This document shows, piece after piece, positions 17,466 to 26,627 of a stretch of DNA of 64,000 nucleotides. Each line of letters opens with the position of its first letter. Position 1 is the stretch's first letter. The position numbers were made by a program, and so were the translations under genes. The stretch comes from Halovivax limisalsi (lineage in GTDB: Archaea; Halobacteriota; Halobacteria; Halobacteriales; Natrialbaceae), in contig NZ_CP095757.1 of the NCBI RefSeq assembly GCF_023093535.1, positions 2,356,001-2,420,000 of the forward strand, in the 5' to 3' direction. Below the pieces are notes generated by a model that had not been told where the DNA came from, did not search any database, and worked only from the letters and a program-made list of their open reading frames with translations.

Positions 17466-18428
17466 TCAGACCGGTTCGAGTCCGGCGTCGCGGCGCAGCG
17501 TGTTGATGTACGTCCGGAAGCCGGTTTCGAGATCGTAGTCGGGGTCGTAGCCGATATCGTCCTGGATCGCCGTCATGTCGAGGCACTGGGTCCAGGGGAG
17601 TTCGCCGTCGTCGCTGACCGTGAGGTCCGCGTCGGGAACGATCTCCCTGACCGTCTCGACGGCTTCGCGGATCGTCGCGACCGTGCCGCGGACGTTGTAG
17701 ACGCGTCGGGAGAGGGCCGACTCGTCGGCGAAGGCGGCCAGGCGGAACGCCTGGGCGATGTCCTCGACGTACTGCCAGTCGATGACCTGATCGCCGTACT
17801 CCACGCTGAAGGACTCCCCGAGGGCGGGTTTCTCGATGATGTTCGCCAGGAAGGCGGAGCCGCCGGTCTCTCGGTACGGTCCGTACGCCACCGTCGGCCG
17901 CAGCGCGACGTGGTCGAGGCCGTAGTCCTCGTGGTAGACGCGAGCCTGGTGCTCGTTGTACTCCTTCGTCGCGCCGTAGAGCGTGTCGGGATAGACGAGG
18001 TCGTCCTCCGTGACCCAGTCGTCGTCGTAGTTCGCCGGCGGGGCGAAGACCGCGGCCGAGGAGGCCCACGCGACGCGTTCGACCTGGTCGTCGAGCGTGC
18101 GGGCGGCTTCGAAGACGTTGTTCGTCCCCATGACGTTGACGTCGATCGCCGAGCGCGGATGCTCCCGGGCCGTCGTCGTCAACATCGCGGCGAGGTGGAC
18201 GATCCGGGTCGACCCCGTTTCGCGAACGGTCCGGACGACGTCGGTCGGGTCGCTCACGTCACCGCGGACGACCTCGACGTCGTCGGCGACGTCCAGCTTC
18301 TCGAGAATCTGCGTATCGGTCGAGAGATCGTACGCAACGACGTCGTGACCGTGCTCGAGGAGGTCGGCGCAGACGTACGAGCCGATGAAGCCGGTGCCCC
18401 CGGTGACGAGTACAGTTTCGTCGGACAT
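17466..18428 (-). CDS. NAD-dependent epimerase/dehydratase (extended SDR)
   Basis: A 320-residue extended short-chain dehydrogenase/reductase. The Rossmann motif GGTGFIG is at about 10-16 (VLVTGGTGFIGSYV), the active-site Tyr/Lys pair in YGATK at about 154-158, and the Ser in ASSAAVFAP about 20 residues earlier. The C-terminal region binds the substrate, typically a nucleotide sugar, but this branch could act on other hydroxy- or keto-compounds. ATG 18428 places the beta strand five residues in. It is followed leftward by no gene and preceded by the co-directed TPP enzyme (110 bases away), so the two may be functionally linked. Confidence 0.88.
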   Translation of the reverse strand: MSDETVLVTGGTGFIGSYVCADLLEHGHDVVAYDLSTDTQILEKLDVADDVEVVRGDVSDPTDVVRTVRETGSTRIVHLAAMLTTTAREHPRSAIDVNVMGTNNVFEAARTLDDQVERVAWASSAAVFAPPANYDDDWVTEDDLVYPDTLYGATKEYNEHQARVYHEDYGLDHVALRPTVAYGPYRETGGSAFLANIIEKPALGESFSVEYGDQVIDWQYVEDIAQAFRLAAFADESALSRRVYNVRGTVATIREAVETVREIVPDADLTVSDDGELPWTQCLDMTAIQDDIGYDPDYDLETGFRTYINTLRRDAGLEPV

Positions 18429-18538
18429 TCGTCCGAGAAAATCCGCTCCACCGTAAAAAGTGTATCCAGATTGGACCGCCGACGGCACGGGACGATAGTA
18501 CCGCGTCCACGATACCGCCCGACTTGGTATCGGGCTGG

Positions 18539-20251
18539 TTACTCGTGGAGGCCGCCGACCTCCTCGTAGAACGAGGAGGTCAGTTCCGTTTCCATCGCTT
18601 CGTCGCGGTCGATGCGGACGTCGATGACGGTCGGCACGTCGCGGCGCTCCTTCGCGGCGACGAGCGCCGTCGCGAGGGCGTCGGGGTCGGTGACGCGCTC
18701 GCCGACGGCGCCGAACGCCTCGGCGACGCGGACGAAGTCGGTGTCGTGGAACTCGACGCCGGCGATGTCACCGTCCGCCTCCTGCATCTGGCGGACCATC
18801 CCAAGACTCGTGTCGTTGAGGACGACGAAGGTGGGCGCGACGCCGTACTCGACGGCGGTCTCGACGGAGTTCATCGTCATCGCGAAGCCGCCGTCGCCCG
18901 CGACGGAGATCACGTCGCGATCGGTCGTTAGCGCCGCGCTCACGCCCGCCGGCACCGACCAGCCCATCCCGCCGACGCCGCCGCTCCCGAAGTAGGTGCG
19001 AACGCCCGGCGTCTGGAGGTAGTTGAGCAGCCAGAATCGGTTGTTCCCGGAGTCGGCGGTGACGATGGTGCCGGCGTCGACGACGGCCTCGATCTCTTTG
19101 ACCGCTCGCTGCGGTTTGATCGGCGACGCGTCGGAATCGCAGGCTGGCGCGTGGAAGTCCTCGCTGGCGTCTGCAGCGCGGTCGCGCGCCGCCTCGGGCT
19201 CCGCGCCCGCATCGTCGTCAGCGCGCTCGGCGAGCCCCGCGAGCGCGTGGGTCGCGTCGCCGACGAGGCCGACGTCGGCGGGGTAGACCCAGCCGGCGTT
19301 TCGGGCGTCGATGTCGGCGTGGACGATCGTCTGTTCGTCCGGGCGGATGAACGACGGGGCCTGCCAGTTGGTGTCCATCGGGTTGAGTCGGCAGCCGACC
19401 ACGCAGAGGACGTCCGCGTCGCTGACCAGCTGGTTCGCGCCTTCGTGGCTGAACGAGCCGATGACGCCGCCGGCCAGCTCGTGCGTCTCGGGGATCGTCG
19501 ACTTGCCGAGGTAGGAGGTGACGACGACGGCGTCGTACGCGTCGGCGGTCGCCTGCAGTTCGTCGTAGGCCTGGGCCGCGTGGACGCCGTTGCCCGCGAC
19601 GATGACCGGGCGCTCGGCGTCCGCGAGCGCGGCGGCCGCCTCGTCGAGGTCGCCCGCGGCCGGAGCGGATTTCCAGGTCTCGACCTGCGCTGTGGCGTCC
19701 CAGACGGGCGGCGTCGCGTCCCCGGTGAGTTCCTCGTGGACGGCGTCGCCGTCGAGGATGACGGCGGTCGGTCCCGGTCGGCCCGCGACGGCGTGTTTGA
19801 ACGCGAGCTGGAGGCTGCGGATCGTCTCCGGCCCCGAGCGGGGGAACCAGTGTTCCTTGGTGATCGAATCGAGGATGTTCGGCAGGTCGAGCCCGCCGTA
19901 GTCGCCGCGCGATTGCTGGTACGGGGCGAGCGTCGAGTACTGCCCGCGCTCGGAGGCCTCCGTGATGACGACCATCGGGGAGGAGGACAGTCGCGCTTCC
20001 ATCTGACCGATCGCCCCGAGACTGCCGATCCAGGGCCCCTGTCCGGTGAGCACGCCGGGTCCCTGCGTGAGGCGCCCGTGGACTTCGGCCATGACGCTTG
20101 CCTCCCGTTCGTCGCGCGGGCGCACGAGCGTGATCGACGAGTCGGGCAGTTCGTCGAGCACCTCGATGACGCGACCGCCCGGGTAGCCGAAGACGTACTC
20201 GACGTCCAGCGCTTCGAGCGTCTCGACGATGGCTTCGGTCGTCTTGGTCAT
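18539..20251 (-). CDS. Thiamine-diphosphate enzyme, acetolactate-synthase-like
   Basis: A 570-residue protein with the three-domain plan of the ALS/pyruvate-oxidase family. The Pyr domain has GYPGGRVIEVLDEL (about 22-35) and the catalytic Glu E48 in RPRDEREAS. The central domain contains SYLGKSTIPETH and a quasi-Rossmann pattern. The PP domain carries the TPP/Mg motif GDGGF (about 458), continuing to VLNDTSLGM (about 483). An acidic insert at about 345-375 is haloarchaeal in style. It is not an obvious IlvB because no small subunit is adjacent. The decarboxylated or carboligated substrate is unknown. It is divergent from the M24 gene, sharing a palindrome in the 315-base gap. Confidence 0.87.
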   Translation of the reverse strand: MTKTTEAIVETLEALDVEYVFGYPGGRVIEVLDELPDSSITLVRPRDEREASVMAEVHGRLTQGPGVLTGQGPWIGSLGAIGQMEARLSSSPMVVITEASERGQYSTLAPYQQSRGDYGGLDLPNILDSITKEHWFPRSGPETIRSLQLAFKHAVAGRPGPTAVILDGDAVHEELTGDATPPVWDATAQVETWKSAPAAGDLDEAAAALADAERPVIVAGNGVHAAQAYDELQATADAYDAVVVTSYLGKSTIPETHELAGGVIGSFSHEGANQLVSDADVLCVVGCRLNPMDTNWQAPSFIRPDEQTIVHADIDARNAGWVYPADVGLVGDATHALAGLAERADDDAGAEPEAARDRAADASEDFHAPACDSDASPIKPQRAVKEIEAVVDAGTIVTADSGNNRFWLLNYLQTPGVRTYFGSGGVGGMGWSVPAGVSAALTTDRDVISVAGDGGFAMTMNSVETAVEYGVAPTFVVLNDTSLGMVRQMQEADGDIAGVEFHDTDFVRVAEAFGAVGERVTDPDALATALVAAKERRDVPTVIDVRIDRDEAMETELTSSFYEEVGGLHE

Positions 20252-20566
20252 CGACTCGCCACCTCCGTCACGCCATCGGCACGGTCGTCGTGTCTCGTCC
20301 TACCAGCTCCGGTGGTCGACGGATTGTGGCGTCCCGTCTCTCCCATCCCGATAGTCGAAGGGCTCACTCCCCACAACGGATGCATACCCGTACTCGATTG
20401 TACGGGGCCTTTGCTCTATTGATGCCGGATCAAAACGACCCGGAACGAAACGGGTGGCGCGCGACGTGGAGGGTCAGACGTGTCTCCGCTGTCGGTCGAA
20501 CGGTCCGCTGCCCCGACGACCGAACGGTAGGCTTTTTGGCCGGTCGCGCGACCGAATCGACTAGCG
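20252..20566. other. Divergent intergenic region, TPP enzyme / M24 gene
   Basis: 315 bases between two divergent starts. Besides the 20387-20406 inverted repeat listed separately, it has an AT-richer patch (CTCTATTGATGCCGGATCAAAACG, about 20414-20437) and a T-run (GGCTTTTTGG, about 20529-20538). No coding frame here looks real. Confidence 0.4.
20387..20406. promoter_or_regulatory. Inverted repeat between divergent genes, candidate operator
   Basis: Arms CCCGTAC (20387-20393) and GTACGGG (20400-20406) are perfect complements around a 6-base spacer. The site lies in the divergent control region of the TPP enzyme (start 20251) and the M24 gene (start 20567). A dimeric repressor could control both. 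This is a sequence observation; binding is inferred. Confidence 0.45.
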
Positions 20567-21841
20567 ATGACGTTCCACGAACGCGACTACATGGAGGGGA
20601 CCCTGGGGACGCAGGCGGTCGACTGGGAGGGTCGCATCGACACTCGGCGGCTGCGCGAGGATCGTAAAGAACGCGCCCTGGAGCGCTTGCAGGAGACCGA
20701 GCTCGGCGCGATGCTGCTGGTTTCGGATCCGAACATCCGCTACGTCACCGGACTCGCGATGACCGGCGGGAGCGGCGCGGACCACTACACGCTCCTGACC
20801 GAGGAGGGCGACGTCGTCCACTGGGACACGGCGGATCACGCGAGCAACCAGCGTGCGAACTGTCCGTGGCTGCAGGACGTCCGGTACGCCTGTCCCGGAC
20901 TCGGCAACGTCCCGCGGGCGTCGGGCAGCGACTCCGCGCGGCGGTTCTTGCTCTCGAAGATGGTCGAGACGGTGACGACCGCCATGGACGAGTACGGCGT
21001 CGCGAACGAGACGCTCGGCCTCGACGTCGGCAACTCGGGTCTGGTCTCCGGATTCGAAGACGCGGGCGTCGAGGTCGACGTCGAGACCTGCAACGCCGTC
21101 ATGGAGGACGCACGGAAGGTGAAAACCGAGGACGAGATAGAATGTCTGCGGATGGTGGCGGCGATCTGCGAGGCGGGGTTCCAGACGATTACGGAGACCG
21201 CCCGTCCGGGGAAGCGCGAGACGGAAGTCTGGGGCGAGGCCGTCTCCGAACTCTGGCGCCACGGCGCGTTCGTCGGCGGCGGCTACCTCACCTCGGGGCC
21301 GAACACCTGGCCCAAGCACCAGGCAAACACCACGGACCGGATGATCCGCCCGGGCGACCTGGTCTACGCCGATATGTACAATATCGGCTACCTCGGCTAC
21401 CGCTCGTGTTACTACCGCACGTTCTCCATGGGCGAGCCGACTCGGGCCCAGCAGGATGCCTACGAAACCGCCCGCGATAACCTCTACGACGTCCTCGAAC
21501 GGATCGAGCCCGGGGCGACGACCGACGAGATCGCGCAGGGGTTTCCGGACATGGCGGGCGAGCACGCGGACTTCTACGACGCCGACGAGCACTGGCAGCT
21601 GACGACCAACCACTGGGCCCACGGCCTCGGCCTCCAGCTCTACGAGGTGCCGCTCATCTGGCGCGGCCTCTCGCCCGACCATCCCATCGAGATCGAGGAG
21701 GGGATGACGATGGCCGTCGAGACCCAGGAACCCGCCGACCGCCAGGGCGTCCGCGTCGAGGAGATGGTCGTCGTCCGCGAGAACGGCGTCGAGATCCTCA
21801 GCCAGTGGCCCGTCGAGGAGATCACGGCGATCGACTACTGA
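20567..21841 (+). CDS. M24-family (creatinase/aminopeptidase fold) hydrolase, altered metal site
   Basis: A 424-residue pita-bread-fold protein. The N-terminal creatinase-like domain covers about 1-180 and the M24 domain about 185-420. The expected five metal ligands are D, D, H, E, E. D269 (LVYADMYNIG), H352 (WAHGLGL), E385 (AVETQEP) and E399 (VEEMVVV) are present, but the second Asp, normally just before a TRTF-like motif, is replaced: the sequence is GYRS280-C281-YYRTF. The protein may bind one metal, use Cys/Ser as a ligand, or act as a non-peptidase such as creatinase or a DddP-like lyase. Gene context (TPP enzyme, LLM oxidoreductase) points to small-molecule catabolism rather than peptide trimming. 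Confidence 0.85.
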   Translation: MTFHERDYMEGTLGTQAVDWEGRIDTRRLREDRKERALERLQETELGAMLLVSDPNIRYVTGLAMTGGSGADHYTLLTEEGDVVHWDTADHASNQRANCPWLQDVRYACPGLGNVPRASGSDSARRFLLSKMVETVTTAMDEYGVANETLGLDVGNSGLVSGFEDAGVEVDVETCNAVMEDARKVKTEDEIECLRMVAAICEAGFQTITETARPGKRETEVWGEAVSELWRHGAFVGGGYLTSGPNTWPKHQANTTDRMIRPGDLVYADMYNIGYLGYRSCYYRTFSMGEPTRAQQDAYETARDNLYDVLERIEPGATTDEIAQGFPDMAGEHADFYDADEHWQLTTNHWAHGLGLQLYEVPLIWRGLSPDHPIEIEEGMTMAVETQEPADRQGVRVEEMVVVRENGVEILSQWPVEEITAIDY

Positions 21842-21967
21842 GATCCGGGCGCCGGACACGCACGGCGTCGGCGGTCCGGATCGTCTCGGTCCGGTCGTCG
21901 ACCGGTTCCACGGGCTGACGCTCACCGGATGGGAAACGTATTATGGCCGCCGCCGGTTTGTTCGCGT

Positions 21968-22972
21968 ATGCAACTCGGCACCGGGCTCTTTACCGCACAG
22001 CGCCGACCGGACGACGATCGCCCGTCGAGTGCGATCTACGACGAGATCCTGTCCCTCGCGGAGACGATCGAAGACGTCGGCCTCGACAGCGCGTGGGTCT
22101 CCGAACACCACTTCCTCGAGGACGAGTACCTCTCGGGCACGCTGCCGACCCTCGGCGCGATGGCCGCGGCCACCGACGAGATCGAGATCGGCTCCTGCGT
22201 CGCGCTCGGGCCGCTGTACGATCCGATCCACCTGGCCGAGGACGCCGCGACGGTCGATCTCCTCTCGGGCGGCCGGAGCACCCTCGGACTGGCGATCGGA
22301 TCGAACCCCCGCGAGTTCGACGTCTTCGGCGTCCCTCGCGCGGAACGAGCCGAGCGCCTGGCCGACCTCGTTCCCTTCCTGCGTGGCGCCTGGAGCGAGG
22401 GCGAACTCGACTACGAGTCAGAGTTCCACGACGTGCCGACTGACGTTTCGATCACGCCGAAACCGGACGACGGCCACGTCCCGCTGATGCTCGGCGGGGC
22501 CTCGAAACCGGCCGTCCGGCGCGCTGCCAGGACCGCCGAGGGCTGGTGTGCACCCTCATCGCTGTCGGTCGAGGGCGTTCGCAAGCGCGTCGAGGACATC
22601 AGGAGCGTCCGCGACGACGAAGGGATCGAGGGCGACTTCACGATATACGTCCTCCAGCACGGCTGGGTCGACGACTCGCGCGAGGAAGCCTGGGAGGCAA
22701 TGCGCGAGGGCTATCTCTTCATCCAGCGTCGCTACGCGGAGATTTTCTCCGGCGAACCCGTGGCCGAACTCGACGACGAGCGCAAACGGGAGCTGAAAGA
22801 GCAGGCCATCTTCGGGACGCCCGACCAGGTGACCGAGGAACTCGAGGCCTACCGGGATGCGCTCGGCGACGACATCCACTTCATTTTCCGGACGTACCAT
22901 CCGGGCACCGGGACCGAGGCGCTGACAGAGTGCGTGACCCGTCTGGGTGAGGACGTCGCGCCGAACCTGTGA
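21968..22972 (+). CDS. LLM-class flavin/F420-dependent oxidoreductase
   Basis: A 334-residue TIM-barrel protein of the luciferase-like monooxygenase class. Family marks are SAWVSEHHFLEDEY (about 41-54), IEIGSCVALGPLYDPIHLAEDAATVDLLSGGR (about 72-103) and GVEGVRKRVEDIR near residue 205. The family contains FMN-dependent monooxygenases and F420-dependent reductases; sequence alone does not separate them. ATG 21968 is about 27 bases after CGTATTATGG, a good leaderless promoter. The next gene's original ATG overlaps the stop. Confidence 0.88.
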   Translation: MQLGTGLFTAQRRPDDDRPSSAIYDEILSLAETIEDVGLDSAWVSEHHFLEDEYLSGTLPTLGAMAAATDEIEIGSCVALGPLYDPIHLAEDAATVDLLSGGRSTLGLAIGSNPREFDVFGVPRAERAERLADLVPFLRGAWSEGELDYESEFHDVPTDVSITPKPDDGHVPLMLGGASKPAVRRAARTAEGWCAPSSLSVEGVRKRVEDIRSVRDDEGIEGDFTIYVLQHGWVDDSREEAWEAMREGYLFIQRRYAEIFSGEPVAELDDERKRELKEQAIFGTPDQVTEELEAYRDALGDDIHFIFRTYHPGTGTEALTECVTRLGEDVAPNL

Positions 22973-23071
22973 TGGAAGGGGTTTCGGACGGACCGCGAGT
23001 GCTTTCGGCCCCTTCGAGCCGCCGACGTCGACCGGCTGATCGAAGAGCTCTGGCTCCCGTTCGCGCGTGAA

Positions 23072-23479
23072 ATGGCCGAGCTCGACCCGTACAACGCCCT
23101 CGCCGAGGACGTCCGGGCGGACGCCCGCGCCTACCGACAGTCGAACCTTGAAGATCCCGAAACGGCAACGTTCATCGCGACGGACGAGGACGAATTCGCG
23201 GGCTCCACGGTGATACGGGTCGACGAATCGCCGCCGGTGTTTGCTCGTGACCGCGAAGCGACGATCGGAGAGGTCTACGTCTCCCCAGACCACCGCGGGT
23301 CGGGCATCGCGACGGCGCTCATGGATCGCGCGGAATCGTGGGCCGACTCCCGGGACTGCGAGTACGCGACGCTCTCGGTCGACGAACGCAACGGGACCGC
23401 CCGGGCCTGCTACGAATCGTGCGGATACGAGGTCCGACGCTACAAGATGGACAAGCGACTCGACGGGCGATCGTCGTAA
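23072..23479 (+). CDS. GNAT acetyltransferase with disrupted start
   Basis: GCN5-type N-acetyltransferase. The acetyl-CoA loop is VYVSPDHRGSGIATALMDRAE (about 68-88 of this form), followed by NGTARACYESCGYEVRRYKM. Starting at ATG 23072 gives 135 residues but omits the usual first strand and helix. Those residues (CFRPLRAADVDRLIEELWLP) are present upstream in the same frame back to 22973, where the frame meets the LLM gene's own TGA and no start codon exists. An ATG at 22972 overlapping that TGA is out of frame by one base, across a GGGG run at 22978-22981. A one-base change there would restore a coupled full-length gene. It is thus a recent frameshift, a sequence error or a shortened protein. 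Confidence 0.7.
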   Translation: MAELDPYNALAEDVRADARAYRQSNLEDPETATFIATDEDEFAGSTVIRVDESPPVFARDREATIGEVYVSPDHRGSGIATALMDRAESWADSRDCEYATLSVDERNGTARACYESCGYEVRRYKMDKRLDGRSS

Positions 23480-23888
23480 CCGGGTCGTCGCCGAGCGGCC
23501 CTCGGCGGTCGACCGGCCGTTCGGGGACGCCCGCCCTCGAATCGACTGGTTGACCCGCTCGGTCTCTTCCACCGACGGAGGCTCCCGGCGTCGCCGGTTT
23601 CGAGTCCGGAGCGGGAGCGATCACTCTCGAGTGCTGTCGATGCCTCCCCGTTTCGAGCCCAATATCTTCTAGCGTGGCCTTAGGGCGATCGGCGTGGAGA
23701 TAACTGATGGGTCGCACCCGGCGCGGCACGTCAGCGGTAGACACTCCACTACACCTCGTTTGCGAACCCACCGTCCCGCGATCGCCGTGGAACGACCGAC
23801 CCGACGTCCCGTCGTCCGAGCGGTCCCTGCTGAGGCCGACGCCCTCCGAGCCGGCTGTTCCGACCACCGTGGGACACTGCTACCCGGA
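23480..23888. other. Convergent intergenic region
   Basis: 409 bases between convergent genes, so no promoter is required. The frames crossing it give Arg/Ser/Pro-rich translations with no recognisable motif. I see no strong hairpin or T-run; a short AT-rich patch (CCAATATCTTCTAG) lies near 23660-23673. Confidence 0.4.
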
Positions 23889-24122
23889 TCAGGCGCTCAC
23901 GGGGAGTACCGAGTCGAAGACTTTTCGCTCGGCTTTGCGCAGGTGCTGGTGGAACGTCGACGGGGCGATGTCGAGCGACGATGCGACCTCCTCGCCGGAA
24001 ACGTCTCGCGGCCACTCGAAGAACCCCTCGTAGTAGGCCGTCTCCAGACTGCGTCGTTGCTGCTTTGTGAGGTCGATTCCCGGCCCGGCGCCGGTGCCGT
24101 TCGAACCGTCGGGCGAGCGGGT
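23889..24122 (-). pseudogene. Detached HTH-10 domain of bat-type regulator
   Basis: In the same frame as the gene on its right, and separated from it only by the TGA at 24123-24125, lie 77 codons encoding a complete HTH-10 domain: a Gly/Ser linker, then LTKQQRRSLETAYYEGFFEW, PRDVSGEEVASSLDIAPSTF and HQHLRKAERKVFDSVL, ending at a proper TGA (23889-23891). This is the C-terminal DNA-binding module expected at the end of bat-type regulators. It has no start codon of its own. It is expressed only by readthrough, by re-initiation, or not at all. Confidence 0.8.
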
Positions 24123-26627
24123 TCACTGCGTTCGACGCAGGAGTTCGATCTCGGGCCGGATGGATTCCATCGCGTACACGAACGCCCTGACGTCGACGTG
24201 GGGCGAGAGCTGGACCGTCAGCTGGATGGCGCCGTCCTCGACGACCGCCTCCTCGACGTACCCGCCCCGGCTGGCGATCGTCGAGAGGATCGTCGGCTCC
24301 GAGAGGCGCACCCCGAATCGAATCGTCTCGTCCGATCGCCGAATCGTGAGATCGTACCAGTCCGGGGCGGACTCGGCGAGCGCTTCGAGGGACGAAACGC
24401 CGTCCGGCGTCACCGTTCCGTAGACCGAGAACTCGTCCGCCGCGCGCTGGACGACGTTTTCGACCGTGATCGATCCCGCCATGTCGATGTCGGCGTCGAC
24501 GGTTCGGAACGCGTTCGGGAGGCGAAATTCGAGTTCGACGACCTCGTCGCTCACGAGCGCCTGCTTTCGTTCGGTCGCCGCGATCGCGTGGCCGATCACC
24601 TCGCCGATCAGTTCGACGACGGCGCGCTCCTCGTCGGCGAACGCTTGCTGCCGATCGGCGTAGACGTTGAGAACGCCGTAGACCGTCTCCTCGTGGACGA
24701 TCGGGATGGCGGCCGAAGCGCGGAAGTCGTGCGTGGCCGCGTGATCGCGCCACGGGCCGTAGCGCTCGTCCGCGTCGACGTCGCGGGTCACCTGGACGGT
24801 CCCCGTTCGGAACGCCCGCCCCGTCGGACCCGCGCTGTGCGCGTCGTCCGGATCGATCGAGATGATCGTCCCGTCGAGGTAATCCTCGACGCCGGCTTCC
24901 GCGCGCATCGTTACCGTCCCGGTGTCGAGATCGGCGTCGCCGACCCAGGCGAACTCGTAACTCTCCGCGTCGGCGAGTCGTTCGACGACCGTGCGCTCGA
25001 TCTCCTCGCGCGTCGACTGGTCGATGATGGCGTTCGTGAGGTCGCGGACGACCTCGTTCAGCCCGTTGATCGCTTCCAGTCGCTCTCGCCGTTCGAGGAG
25101 TTCGCGCTCGTAGCCGTTCCGGTCGATCGCCGAGGCGAGGATCGCTGCGACGGCCCGGACGAAGCTGGCGTCGTTCTCGCTGATCGATCGCTCCTCGGTG
25201 TCGTGCACGCCGAGAATGCCCCAAGGGTCGTCCGACTGGCCGATGACGACGCTGATGCCGCTTTCGACGTCGTGATCGGTGAGCAGGGCGGGTCCGCTGA
25301 AGCGCTCCTCGTCGGCCAGCGATTCGACCACGACCGGTTCGTCCGTCGCGAGCGTGTAGGCCGCCTGCGACTCGTTCGCCGTCGCCGAGACCGTCGCCTC
25401 GCCGACGATCCCCTCGTCCCAGCCGACGCCCTGGCGCAACAGGAGTTCGTCGTCGTCCGCCCGCAGGTCCAGAACCTTGCAGTACTCGTTATCGAGGGTC
25501 TCGGCGACCGCCTCCGCCGCATCCGCGAGCAACGCGTCCAGGTCGTGTACGTCGAGGGCGCGCTGGCCGAGCCGAGCGATCACGTCCTGCTGTTCGACGC
25601 GCTTTCGGAGGCGGCGTTCGCGGCGTTTTCGCGCCGAGACGTCGCGCACGTACACCGAGACGCCGGATTCGGACGGGTAGATCGTGTACTCGAACCAGGT
25701 TTCCGACGGACCGTACTGCTCTTCCTCGACGATCGGTTCCTGCCGGGCGCGCGCTCGTTCGAGGGCCGCGTCGAACGTCTCCGTCACGTCGACAGCCTCC
25801 TCGAGTGGCACTCCTTGCACCTCGGCGTCCACGTCGAGCAGTGACTTCGCCTGCGCGTTCGCGTACGTCAACCGCCGGTCCTCGTCGAGTCCGTAGACGC
25901 CGTCCGAGATTCGCGAGAAGACCGCCTCGAGTTCGCGCTCGAGTTCGTCTCGCTGCCGCTGGAAGCGTTCGGCCCGATCCTCGAGTTCGCGTTCGTAGTT
26001 GCGTCGGTCCGTCATATCGCGGGTCACTTTCGTATAGCCTTGCAAGGTCCCGTCCGGCGCTCGAATCGCCGTGATCGTGACGTTCGCCCAGAACCGACTC
26101 CCGTCGGCGCGGACGCGCCAGCCCTCGTCCTCGATCGATCCCTCGCGGGCAGCTGCCGCCAGGTTTCGCTCCGGGACGTCGTCGGCGACGGCCTCGTCGG
26201 TGTAGAAGGTCTCGATGTGTCGACCCACGATCTCGTCCGCGGCGTAGCCTTTGATCCGCTCGGCGCCGGCGTTCCAACTCTCGACGCGGCCGTCCGGATC
26301 GAGGGTAAAGATCGCGTACTCCGTAACGGCCTCGACGAACCGGTCGAACTGCGTCGCGGTATTCGAAACCTGACAGTTTCGGTGGGCGTCGGTCGATTCG
26401 CGCGACTCGCCCCGTTCCCGGGGCGTGGACCACCAGACGCGGGCGCTCGCTCCAACTTTCTTCGTCTCGATGACGTCCCGATCCGCGAGGCGTTCGAGTC
26501 GCTCGTAGGCCGACCGGCGACCGACGTCGAGCCGCTGGGCGACCTCGACGGTCGTCAGCGGTTCCGTGCTCCCGTCGAACGCGGTGAGCGTCTCCCGGAG
26601 CGCCTCGGTAAGCGACGGGTTGTTCAT
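24123..26627 (-). CDS. Bat-type PAS/GAF sensor regulator, truncated before HTH-10
   Basis: An 834-residue sensor. In order: an N-terminal winged-helix module (about 1-70, TVEVAQRLDVGRRSAYERLE), a PAS domain (about 95-215, EYAIFTLDPDGRVESWNAGA), a second PAS (about 230-355), a GAF domain (about 370-525, with ETLDNEYCKVLDL), a second GAF (about 545-680, SAAIPIVHEETVYGVLNVYA) and a bacterio-opsin-activator-type domain (about 690-834, VVELEFRLPNAF). In relatives this domain leads into HTH-10. Here a TGA follows ELLRRTQ, with the HTH-10 continuing in the same frame beyond it. ATG 26627 was chosen because it begins the winged helix (MNNPSLTEALRETL). A CGA-to-TGA change would explain the stop. Confidence 0.85.
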   Translation of the reverse strand: MNNPSLTEALRETLTAFDGSTEPLTTVEVAQRLDVGRRSAYERLERLADRDVIETKKVGASARVWWSTPRERGESRESTDAHRNCQVSNTATQFDRFVEAVTEYAIFTLDPDGRVESWNAGAERIKGYAADEIVGRHIETFYTDEAVADDVPERNLAAAAREGSIEDEGWRVRADGSRFWANVTITAIRAPDGTLQGYTKVTRDMTDRRNYERELEDRAERFQRQRDELERELEAVFSRISDGVYGLDEDRRLTYANAQAKSLLDVDAEVQGVPLEEAVDVTETFDAALERARARQEPIVEEEQYGPSETWFEYTIYPSESGVSVYVRDVSARKRRERRLRKRVEQQDVIARLGQRALDVHDLDALLADAAEAVAETLDNEYCKVLDLRADDDELLLRQGVGWDEGIVGEATVSATANESQAAYTLATDEPVVVESLADEERFSGPALLTDHDVESGISVVIGQSDDPWGILGVHDTEERSISENDASFVRAVAAILASAIDRNGYERELLERRERLEAINGLNEVVRDLTNAIIDQSTREEIERTVVERLADAESYEFAWVGDADLDTGTVTMRAEAGVEDYLDGTIISIDPDDAHSAGPTGRAFRTGTVQVTRDVDADERYGPWRDHAATHDFRASAAIPIVHEETVYGVLNVYADRQQAFADEERAVVELIGEVIGHAIAATERKQALVSDEVVELEFRLPNAFRTVDADIDMAGSITVENVVQRAADEFSVYGTVTPDGVSSLEALAESAPDWYDLTIRRSDETIRFGVRLSEPTILSTIASRGGYVEEAVVEDGAIQLTVQLSPHVDVRAFVYAMESIRPEIELLRRTQ

